In this document: positions 1 to 5,663 of the stretch, piece by piece
Position numbering within the stretch: position 1 is the stretch's first letter
Layout of the letters: each line of letters opens with the position of its first letter
Assembly (NCBI GenBank): GCA_029065825.1
Contig: JAIEHQ010000062.1
Span: 1 to 8,389 of the forward strand
DNA length: 8,389 nucleotides
Reading direction: 5' to 3'
Source of the DNA: Alistipes sp.
GTDB taxonomy: Bacteria > Bacteroidota > Bacteroidia > Bacteroidales > Rikenellaceae
Translations under genes and position numbers: made by a program
Notes under the pieces: generated by a model
Databases searched by the model: none
What the model was told of the DNA's origin: nothing
What the model saw: the letters and a program-made list of their open reading frames with translations, nothing else

Positions 1-2
1 CG

Positions 3-86
3 AGCAAGCTGGGGGTCTCGAAACTCTAGGAGGGGATCACGGCGCTCAAGCTGGAGTACAACTACACCAAGGAGGAGATCGCCGCC
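3..86 (+). pseudogene. Upstream in-frame continuation of the PBP1A domain, interrupted by TAG at 27-29
   Basis: Reading in the PBP1A frame from base 3 gives SKLGVSKL, a stop at 27-29, then EGITALKLEYNYTKEEIAA running straight into the ATG at 87. The part after the stop is clearly glycosyltransferase sequence: class A PBPs usually read roughly K-x-x-E-W-I-x-A-x-K-L-E-x-x-Y-T-K-E-E-I here. The stop falls where Gln, Lys or similar is expected (CAG to TAG is one base), and GGG at 33-35 falls where the family has Trp (TGG, one base). Two suspicious differences within ten bases, close to the window edge, suggest low-quality terminal sequence or a decayed gene. I cannot tell which from sequence alone. 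Confidence 0.6.
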
Positions 87-1904
87 ATGTACCTCAACAC
101 CGTGGAGTTCGGCTCGAACGCCTACGGCATCAAGTCGGCGGCCCACACCTTCTTCAACAAGAAACCCCACCAGCTCAACGTGCAGGAGGCCGCCCTGCTG
201 GTGGGACTGGTCAAGGGCCCCACCCTCTATTCGCCGCGCCGCAATCCGGAGAACGCCCTGGCCCGCCGCAACCTCGTGCTCGACCGCATGGCCACCTCGG
301 GAGCCATCTCCCGCCGCGAGCGCGACTCGCTCGCCGAGCTGCCCATCCGCCTCGACTTCCGCCCCGTCTCCCACAACGACGGATCGGCCACCTATTTCCG
401 CGAGATGCTGCGGCTGGCCATGAACGCCAAGCGCCCCGTCCGGCGGCAGTTCGCGAACGAATGGGATTACGAGCAGGCCGTGAAAGAGTACGACGAGAAC
501 CCCATCTACGGATGGTGCCTCAAAAACACCAAGGCCGACGGCACCCCCTACGACATCTACCGCGACGGACTGAAAATCTACACCACCATCGACTCGCGCC
601 TGCAAACCTACGCCGAACAGGCCGTACAGCAGCAGATGCAGCAGGAGATCCAGCCCCAGATGGACGCACAGTACCGGCGCACCAAGACCCTCTTCCTCGA
701 CACGCCCCCGAAGGAGCGCGAGCGGATCGTGAACAACGCCATCCGCACCTCGGACCGTTACCGGGAGATGAAGCGGGCCGGAGTCGGCGAAAAGGAGATC
801 CTCGCCTCGTTCGAACGTCCCTGTCCGATGAAGGTATTTACCTACCGGGGCGAACGGGACACGCTGCTCACGCCCCGGGACTCGATCCTCCACCACAAAC
901 GCATCATGCGCGCCAGCCTGGTGGCGATGGATCCCCGCACGGGCCACGTGAAGGCCTACGTGGGCGGTCCCAACTTCCGCTACTTCAAGTACGACATGGC
1001 CAAGCAGGGCAAGCGGCAGATCGGCTCGACGATCAAGCCTTTCGTCTATACTTTCGCCATCGACCACCTGGGCCTCAGCCCCAACACGCCCGTACCGAAC
1101 CTCCCCGTGACGATCGAGACGGGCAACGGCGTGCCCTGGTCGCCCAAAGAGGCGGGGCGGGTCGAGCAGAACGGCGAGCTGCACCCCCTGAGCTGGGGTC
1201 TGGCCCGCAGCCGCAACAACTACTCGGCCTGGATCATGAAGCAGGCCAAGCAGCCGCAGGCGGTGGCCTCCTTCATCCACAACATGGGCATCCGCAGCTA
1301 CATCGACCCGGTGCCGGCGCTCTGTCTGGGCACCTCGGAATCGAACGTCTATGAACTGGCGAGCGCCTTCTCGACCTTCGCCAACGAAGGGGTTCACACC
1401 GACCCCATCTTCGTGACACGCATCGAGGACCGCCAGGGGAACCTGATCGCGAGCTTCGCCCCCCGAACGCAGGATGCCATCAGCGAACAGACCGCCTACA
1501 CGATGCTCCGCATGCTCGAGGAGGTCATCCGCTCGGGTACGGGCGGACGGCTCAACTGGAACTACGGCATGCAGCAGGCCGAGGTCGGCGGCAAGACCGG
1601 CACGTCGCAGAAGAACCGCGACGCCTGGTTCGTCTGCGTGCTGCCCCGCCTGGTCACGAGCGTCTGGGTGGGCGGCGAAGATCAGGCCGTACACCTGCTC
1701 TCCCGGGGCGAGGGCAGCGCCATCGCACTGCCGATCGTCGGCGAGTTCTTCAACCGCCTCTTCGCCGATCCCACGGTCGGAGTGAGCAAGCAGGACCGGT
1801 TCCCGCAGCCGGCCGTCATGCCCTCCTACGACCGATTCCGATCGGACATCCCCAAGGAGGGCCTCCAGCCCGACACGATCGAAGAGGACGAATTCTTCGA
1901 CTGA
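87..1904 (+). CDS. mrcA: Class A penicillin-binding protein 1A (peptidoglycan glycosyltransferase/transpeptidase), 5' part missing
   Basis: This is a bifunctional murein polymerase of the inner membrane, with a periplasmic glycosyltransferase that extends glycan strands and a transpeptidase that cross-links peptides. From the first ATG, 605 codons remain. The end of the glycosyltransferase domain is visible as YLNTVEFGSNAYGIKSAA (residues 2-19) and the RRNLVLDRM motif (60-68). The transpeptidase has all three signatures: S314-T-I-K317 with nucleophile Ser314, S375-R-N377, and K503-T-G-T506. A long linker (about 100-290) joins the domains, and the tail is acidic (TIEEDEFFD). The ATG at 87 is only the first one available and sits inside the conserved domain. 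Homology continues upstream to about base 3 across a TAG, so the true start, the membrane anchor and the catalytic Glu lie outside the window. Family assignment is certain; intactness is not. Confidence 0.93.
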   Translation: MYLNTVEFGSNAYGIKSAAHTFFNKKPHQLNVQEAALLVGLVKGPTLYSPRRNPENALARRNLVLDRMATSGAISRRERDSLAELPIRLDFRPVSHNDGSATYFREMLRLAMNAKRPVRRQFANEWDYEQAVKEYDENPIYGWCLKNTKADGTPYDIYRDGLKIYTTIDSRLQTYAEQAVQQQMQQEIQPQMDAQYRRTKTLFLDTPPKERERIVNNAIRTSDRYREMKRAGVGEKEILASFERPCPMKVFTYRGERDTLLTPRDSILHHKRIMRASLVAMDPRTGHVKAYVGGPNFRYFKYDMAKQGKRQIGSTIKPFVYTFAIDHLGLSPNTPVPNLPVTIETGNGVPWSPKEAGRVEQNGELHPLSWGLARSRNNYSAWIMKQAKQPQAVASFIHNMGIRSYIDPVPALCLGTSESNVYELASAFSTFANEGVHTDPIFVTRIEDRQGNLIASFAPRTQDAISEQTAYTMLRMLEEVIRSGTGGRLNWNYGMQQAEVGGKTGTSQKNRDAWFVCVLPRLVTSVWVGGEDQAVHLLSRGEGSAIALPIVGEFFNRLFADPTVGVSKQDRFPQPAVMPSYDRFRSDIPKEGLQPDTIEEDEFFD

Positions 1905-1956
1905 CGCGCCTGCTCCGGAGCCGTCAAGGCGAAGGAGAGCGGACACGGGAGCACGA

Positions 1957-1982
1957 CCGGAAAGTGCGGAGCGCACATCCGG
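1957..1982 (+). terminator. Hairpin between PBP1A and asd, possible weak terminator
   Basis: CCGGA (1957-1961) pairs with TCCGG (1978-1982), and GTGCG (1964-1968) pairs with CGCAC (1972-1976) across a GAG loop, leaving a small asymmetric internal loop. It lies 53 nt after the PBP1A stop and 31 nt before the asd start. No T-run follows; an A-rich stretch leads into asd instead. It could be a weak terminator, a transcript-end stabiliser or part of the asd leader. I see no Bacteroidetes promoter match in this 109-nt gap. Confidence 0.3.
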
Positions 1983-2013
1983 CAATTACGAAAATATTAA
2001 AAACGAAACGATC

Positions 2014-3021
2014 ATGAAATTAGCCATTGTCGGAGCCAGCGGAGCCGTTGGCCAGGAATTTCTGAAGATACTCGAGCAGAGCCGACTGCCGATCGACGAG
2101 CTGTCGCTCTTCGGTTCGCAGCGCAGCGCCGGACGCACCTATTCTTTCCGGGGCGAAGAGCTTCCGGTGCGCCTGCTCGCCCACAACGACGACTTCCGGG
2201 GCGTGGACATCGCCCTGGTCTCGGCCGGAGCCTCCACCTCGAAAGAGTTCGCCGAGACCATTACCCGCCACGGCACGCTGATGATCGACAACTCGAGCGC
2301 CTTCCGCATGGACGACGACGTGCCGCTGGTAGTTCCCGAGGTCAATCCCGAAGATGCGCTCCGCACGCCGCGGCGCATCATCGCCAACCCCAACTGCACC
2401 ACGATCCAGATGGTCGTGGCGCTGCAGCCCCTCGAACGTCTCTCGCACATCCGGCGGGTGCACGTGGCCACCTACCAGTCGGCCAGCGGGGCCGGCGCGC
2501 AGGGCATGGCCGAACTGGAGGAGCAGCACAGGAGCCTCGCCGCAGGGGGCGAAGCCCGCGCGGAGAAGTTCGCCTACCAGCTGGCCTACAACCTCATCCC
2601 CCACATCGACGTGTTCACCGACAACGACTACACCAAGGAGGAGATGAAAATGTTCCGCGAAACGCGCAAGATCATGCACTCGGACGTGGCCGTCTCGGCC
2701 ACCTGCGTCCGCGTGCCGGTCATGCGCGCCCACTCGGAGAGCATCTGGGTCGAGACCGAACGGCCGATCTCGCCGCAGGAGGCCCGCGAGGCTTTCGCCT
2801 CGGCCCCCGGCGTGGTGCTGCTCGACGAACCGGCGGAGAAGCGCTACCCGATGCCGCTCGCGGCCGCCGGGACCGACCCGGTCTATGTCGGACGCATCCG
2901 CAGCGACCTTTCGTCGCCCAACGGGCTCGCCTTCTGGTGCGTGAGCGACCAGATCCGCAAGGGAGCGGCATTGAACGCAGTACAGATCGCCGAGTGGCTC
3001 GCCGAGCACGGCCGCCACTGA
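2014..3021 (+). CDS. asd: Aspartate-semialdehyde dehydrogenase
   Basis: This cytoplasmic enzyme reduces L-4-aspartyl phosphate with NADPH to L-aspartate 4-semialdehyde, the branch point for diaminopimelate/lysine and for threonine and methionine. The 335-residue length is normal. The N-terminal Rossmann fold carries the dinucleotide-binding loop GASGAVG (7-13). The catalytic cysteine is Cys128 in NPNCTT, and the probable general-base histidine is His240 in RAHSES. YQSASGAGAQGMAEL, just after the cysteine, is typical of the family. The ATG at 2014 places the Rossmann motif at its usual distance from the N-terminus; there is no Shine-Dalgarno, only an A-rich leader (AAAATATTAAAAACGAAACG), as is common in Bacteroidetes. 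A strong terminator follows the stop by 37 nt, and the hairpin upstream may separate it from PBP1A, so it may be transcribed alone. Confidence 0.97.
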   Translation: MKLAIVGASGAVGQEFLKILEQSRLPIDELSLFGSQRSAGRTYSFRGEELPVRLLAHNDDFRGVDIALVSAGASTSKEFAETITRHGTLMIDNSSAFRMDDDVPLVVPEVNPEDALRTPRRIIANPNCTTIQMVVALQPLERLSHIRRVHVATYQSASGAGAQGMAELEEQHRSLAAGGEARAEKFAYQLAYNLIPHIDVFTDNDYTKEEMKMFRETRKIMHSDVAVSATCVRVPVMRAHSESIWVETERPISPQEAREAFASAPGVVLLDEPAEKRYPMPLAAAGTDPVYVGRIRSDLSSPNGLAFWCVSDQIRKGAALNAVQIAEWLAEHGRH

Positions 3022-3058
3022 AAACGCCGCACGTCTCTCGACGCGGACTGCGAAAAAC

Positions 3059-3094
3059 AAAGGGGGAGCGGCCTGCAACGGCCGCTCCCCCTTT
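3059..3094 (+). terminator. Strong intrinsic terminator after asd
   Basis: A perfect 15-bp stem joins 3059-3073 (AAAGGGGGAGCGGCC) and 3080-3094 (GGCCGCTCCCCCTTT) around a 6-nt loop, TGCAAC. The arm ends are A-rich on the left (the A-run begins at 3053) and T-rich on the right, so the structure could stop transcription in either direction. On the + strand it ends the asd transcript and insulates the bamD operon. The roughly 100 nt between it and the bamD promoter hold no convincing gene; the only thing visible is a spaced 8-bp inverted repeat (3101-3108 with 3170-3177). Confidence 0.93.
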
Positions 3095-3196
3095 CGTCCC
3101 TCCTCCGCACAGCGCCTCCGACACGCCCGCCCGCCTGCGACGGAACAGGACAGAAGCACCGCGAGCCGGGCGGAGGAAGCGGCTCATACTAAAAAA

Positions 3197-3228
3197 TTTG
3201 GGATTTCGTTAAATTAAGCGTAACTTTG
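3197..3228 (+). promoter_or_regulatory. Bacteroidetes housekeeping-type promoter of the bamD operon
   Basis: A -33 element TTTG (3197-3200) is separated by exactly 20 nt from TAACTTTG (3221-3228), a full match to the Bacteroidetes -7 consensus TAnnTTTG. The region is strikingly AT-rich against its GC-rich surroundings (an A-run at 3191-3196 and TTTCGTTAAATTAAG at 3204-3218). Transcription should start a few bases after 3228, about 35-40 nt before the bamD ATG. It lies after the asd terminator and in front of four closely packed genes, which fits an operon promoter. Confidence 0.85.
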
Positions 3229-3229
3229 T

Positions 3230-3252
3230 GCGATTATCCCCCGGATAACCGC
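3230..3252 (+). promoter_or_regulatory. Hairpin/palindrome at the expected 5' end of the bamD transcript
   Basis: TTATCC (3234-3239) and GGATAA (3243-3248) form a perfect 6-bp inverted repeat around CCC. After one A/C mismatch the pairing resumes with GCG (3230-3232) and CGC (3250-3252). It starts two bases after the -7 box, so it would form at or very near the 5' end of the mRNA, or act as a DNA operator over the start site. The function is inferred from position only. Confidence 0.5.
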
Positions 3253-3269
3253 GATAAAAACGGCTCCCG

Positions 3270-4097
3270 ATGAGGCAAAAACGGCTATATATCTTGTGGA
3301 CAGCGCTCTTCGCCGTCCTTCTGACAGGCTGCAACAGCATACAGCAGGTCCTGAAAAACAACGACCCCATGCAAATGTATCGGCTCGGCATCAAATACTA
3401 CAACCAGCAGAAGTGGAACAAGGCCTCCATGCTGTTCGATGCGGCGAGTCCCTACTTCAGCGCCAGCGACAAGGAGGACAGCATCGCCTTCATGAACGCC
3501 CACTGCAAGTTCAAGCAGCGCGACTACGGCGCGGCGGCTTCGGCGCTCGATGACTTCCGCCGCAAGTTCGGCCGCAGCGTCTTCATCGAGGATGCCGAAG
3601 GGATCCTCGCGCTGAGCTATTTCTACCTCTCGCCCGGACCCAAGCGCGACCAGTCGATGACCACCCAGGCGCTGGTGGCGGTCAATGAGTTCCTTTCGCA
3701 CTACCCCGACAGCGAGCAGGCCGAAAAGTTCCGCGAGATAAACCGCGAGCTGACCGAGCGCCTCCACGACAAAGCCTACCTGAACGCCTATACCTATTAC
3801 AAGATCGGACGTTACAAGGCGGCGATCATCGCGCTCAGGAACGCCTCGAAACTATACCCCGAGAGCCGCCACCGCGAAGAGATCATGTATCTGATCGTCA
3901 AGGCATCGAGCAAGCTGGCCGAAAATTCGGTCCGCGACAAGCAGACCGACCGCTACCTGTCGATGCTGGACTCCTATTACTCGTTCATGGCCGAATTCCC
4001 CGAATCGGAGCACCTGCGCGAACTGGAGCGACTGGCACAGCATGCCAAGAACTACCTGGAGCGGAACGACAAAAACGAAGAGAACAAAAAGAAATAA
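3270..4097 (+). CDS. bamD: Outer membrane protein assembly lipoprotein BamD
   Basis: BamD is the essential lipoprotein partner of BamA in the beta-barrel assembly machine, attached to the inner face of the outer membrane. The 275-residue product starts with a lipoprotein signal: basic MRQKR, a hydrophobic stretch (6-18), then the lipobox L-T-G-C with lipidated Cys21. The rest is helical TPR-like repeat sequence. Recognisable pieces are YRLGIKYYNQQKWNKASMLF, the region around DYGAAASALDDFRRKFGRS, FLSHYPDSEQAEKFREINREL, YYKIGRYKAAIIALRNASKLYP and FMAEFPESEHLREL. The C-terminus is very charged (RNDKNEENKKK). The ATG at 3270 is chosen because it yields a normal signal peptide and sits about 35-40 nt after the promoter start. 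It leads the run into the omega gene with a 20-nt gap. Size and content match Bacteroidetes BamD. Confidence 0.94.
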   Translation: MRQKRLYILWTALFAVLLTGCNSIQQVLKNNDPMQMYRLGIKYYNQQKWNKASMLFDAASPYFSASDKEDSIAFMNAHCKFKQRDYGAAASALDDFRRKFGRSVFIEDAEGILALSYFYLSPGPKRDQSMTTQALVAVNEFLSHYPDSEQAEKFREINRELTERLHDKAYLNAYTYYKIGRYKAAIIALRNASKLYPESRHREEIMYLIVKASSKLAENSVRDKQTDRYLSMLDSYYSFMAEFPESEHLRELERLAQHAKNYLERNDKNEENKKK

Positions 4098-4117
4098 CAA
4101 AACAACTATCTGACCAT

Positions 4118-4438
4118 ATGGAGATTAAAAAGAGCACTCCCGGCAACACGGTAACCCGCAAACTGGCCGACTTCGACAAGGAGACCGGCAACATCTACGA
4201 AACGGTAAACATCATCGCCCGCCGTGCGAACCAGATTGCCTCCGAGTTGAAAACCGAACTCAACCGCAAGCTGGCCGACTTCTCGTCGCCGACGGACACG
4301 ATGGAGGAGACCTTCGAGAACCGGGAGCAGATCGAGATTTCGCGCTACTACGAGCGGCTTCCCAAGCCCGTGCTGATCGCCACGGAAGAGTTCCTCGACG
4401 ACGAACTGTTCTACAAGAAGGAGAATCCTCAGGCTTAA
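4118..4438 (+). CDS. rpoZ: Bacteroidetes-type RNA polymerase omega subunit (RpoZ-like)
   Basis: This small cytoplasmic protein of 106 residues matches the Bacteroidetes omega family, which assists assembly and stability of RNA polymerase by clamping the beta' subunit. The key segment is YETVNIIARRANQIASELK (27-45), equivalent to the omega region around V-x-x-A-x-R-A-R-Q in Proteobacteria. It is followed by KLADFSSPTD (51-60) and the lineage-typical block of 67-94, which includes ENREQIEISRYYERLPKP. The protein is divergent from E. coli omega, so it is often left as hypothetical. It sits between bamD (20 nt) and coaBC (22 nt), its customary place in Bacteroidetes as far as I recall. There is no Shine-Dalgarno before the ATG. 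The family call is firm; polymerase binding is known for the family and not visible here. Confidence 0.9.
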   Translation: MEIKKSTPGNTVTRKLADFDKETGNIYETVNIIARRANQIASELKTELNRKLADFSSPTDTMEETFENREQIEISRYYERLPKPVLIATEEFLDDELFYKKENPQA

Positions 4439-4460
4439 ACCCGACTCCACCGCAAAGAAG

Positions 4461-5657
4461 ATGAGCCTGCAAGGACGACACATTCTGCTCGGAGTCACGG
4501 GCAGTATCGCGGCCTACAAAGCCGCCCTGCTCTGCCGCCTGCTCAAGGGGGCGGGTGCCGAGGTACAGGTGGTGATGACCCCGCTGGCGAAGGAGTTCAT
4601 CACGCCGCTGACGATGGCCACGCTGTCGAAGCGCCCCATTCTGGTCGAGTTCTTCGATCCCGAAAACGGAGCCTGGAACTCCCACGTATCGCTCGGCGAA
4701 TGGGCCGACTGCATGCTCGTCGCACCCGCGACGGCCAACACGCTGGCCAAGATGACGCACGGCATTGCCGACAACCTGCTGCTGACGACCTACCTCTCGG
4801 CACGCTGTCCGGTGGCGGTCGCCCCGGCGATGGACCTCGACATGTTCGCCCACACGGCGACGCAGGAGAACCTGGAGACACTGCGCCGCCGCGGAGTGGC
4901 GGTCATCGAACCCGGCGACGGGGAGCTGGCGAGCGGTCTGAGCGGCAAGGGACGCATGGCCGAACCGGCCGAAATCGTGGCGCAGCTCGCAGAACTCCTG
5001 AGCGAAAAAAAAAAGAGCCTGCAAGGTAAACGGCTGATCGTCACGGCAGGAGCCACGATCGAAGCGATCGACCCCGTGCGGTTCATTTCGAACCACTCGA
5101 CCGGCAAGATGGGCTATGCGCTGGCTGCATCGCTCGCCCGGAGGGGTGCCGAGGTGGTGCTCGTCAGCGGACGCACGGCACTTCCCTGCCCACAGGGAGT
5201 GCGGCGCGTGGAGACACGCTCGGCCGAGGAGATGTACGAGGCTTGCATGCGGGAGTTCGCGGCGGCCGACGGAGCCGTGATGTGCGCCGCCGTCGCCGAT
5301 TACACGCCCGAAGAGGTCTCGGCGGTAAAACTCAAGAAGGGAGAGGGAGCGATGACCATCCGCCTCAAGCGCACCCGCGACATAGCCGCCGAACTGGGGG
5401 CCCGCAAGGAGGGCCGGCTGCTGGTCGGCTTCGCCCTGGAAACCGATCACGAAGCGGAGAACGCCGAAGGAAAGCTGCACCGCAAGAACCTGGACTTCAT
5501 CGTGCTCAACTCGTTGCGCGATGCCGGTGCCGGATTCGGAGGCGACACCAACAAGGTAACGCTCATCGACCGTTCGGGACGCGAGGAGCTGCCCCTGCTG
5601 TCGAAATCCGAAACGGCGGAACGAATCGTCGATAAAATCGAATCCATGCTGAAATAA
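4461..5657 (+). CDS. coaBC: Bifunctional phosphopantothenoylcysteine decarboxylase/phosphopantothenate-cysteine ligase
   Basis: CoaBC carries out two consecutive steps of coenzyme A synthesis in the cytoplasm: CTP-dependent joining of phosphopantothenate and cysteine (CoaB), then FMN-dependent decarboxylation to phosphopantetheine (CoaC). The product has 398 residues, the usual length. The CoaC half (about 1-180) shows GVTGSIAAYKA (11-21), active-site His75 in SHVSLGEWAD, the PASANT-like PATANT, and APAMDLDMF (121-129). The CoaB half (about 188-398) shows VTAGATIEAIDPVRFISNHS with Asn211 (cf. E. coli Asn210), AVADYTPEE and the KLKKG lysine segment. Oddities: Asp125 and Ser158 stand where E. 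coli has Asn125 and Cys158, and the linker (LSEKKKSLQG) is encoded by a ten-A run. It is 22 nt after rpoZ and 6 nt before recN. Confidence 0.96.
   Translation: MSLQGRHILLGVTGSIAAYKAALLCRLLKGAGAEVQVVMTPLAKEFITPLTMATLSKRPILVEFFDPENGAWNSHVSLGEWADCMLVAPATANTLAKMTHGIADNLLLTTYLSARCPVAVAPAMDLDMFAHTATQENLETLRRRGVAVIEPGDGELASGLSGKGRMAEPAEIVAQLAELLSEKKKSLQGKRLIVTAGATIEAIDPVRFISNHSTGKMGYALAASLARRGAEVVLVSGRTALPCPQGVRRVETRSAEEMYEACMREFAAADGAVMCAAVADYTPEEVSAVKLKKGEGAMTIRLKRTRDIAAELGARKEGRLLVGFALETDHEAENAEGKLHRKNLDFIVLNSLRDAGAGFGGDTNKVTLIDRSGREELPLLSKSETAERIVDKIESMLK
5005..5029 (+). other. Candidate -1 frameshift/slippage site at the CoaC/CoaB junction
   Basis: Ten consecutive A's (5005-5014) are read as GAA AAA AAA AAG, so the in-frame heptamer A AAA AAG (5009-5015) is the same slippery sequence used in E. 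coli dnaX. A shift to -1 would read GAG CCT GCA AGG and stop at TAA (5027-5029), giving a protein of about 189 residues that contains only the CoaC domain. The run lies in the inter-domain linker. A short possible downstream stem is CCTGC (5018-5022) with GCAGG (5046-5050). No convincing upstream Shine-Dalgarno stimulator is seen. Use as a programmed site is inference. Confidence 0.35.
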
Positions 5658-5663
5658 CAAGCC

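Noticed and set aside
1..12. The first 12 bases equal 3907-3918 inside bamD, hinting at a chimeric edge
   Set aside because: Twelve bases of common codons (AGC AAG CTG) are easily matched by chance, and the PBP1A frame reads on sensibly as SKL...VSKL.
61..79. A 19-base exact repeat shared with 2627-2645
   Set aside because: Both copies encode YTKEE in unrelated proteins with the same preferred codons; this is coincidence of codon use and not a dispersed repeat.
1912..1921. Ten-base palindrome GCTCCGGAGC after the PBP1A gene
   Set aside because: As RNA it cannot form a stable loop by itself, and there is no second copy or adjacent promoter to suggest an operator.
2020..3159. A 379-codon open frame on the - strand opposite asd
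   Set aside because: It mirrors the codon bias of asd, has no recognisable motif, and would read through the strong asd terminator hairpin.
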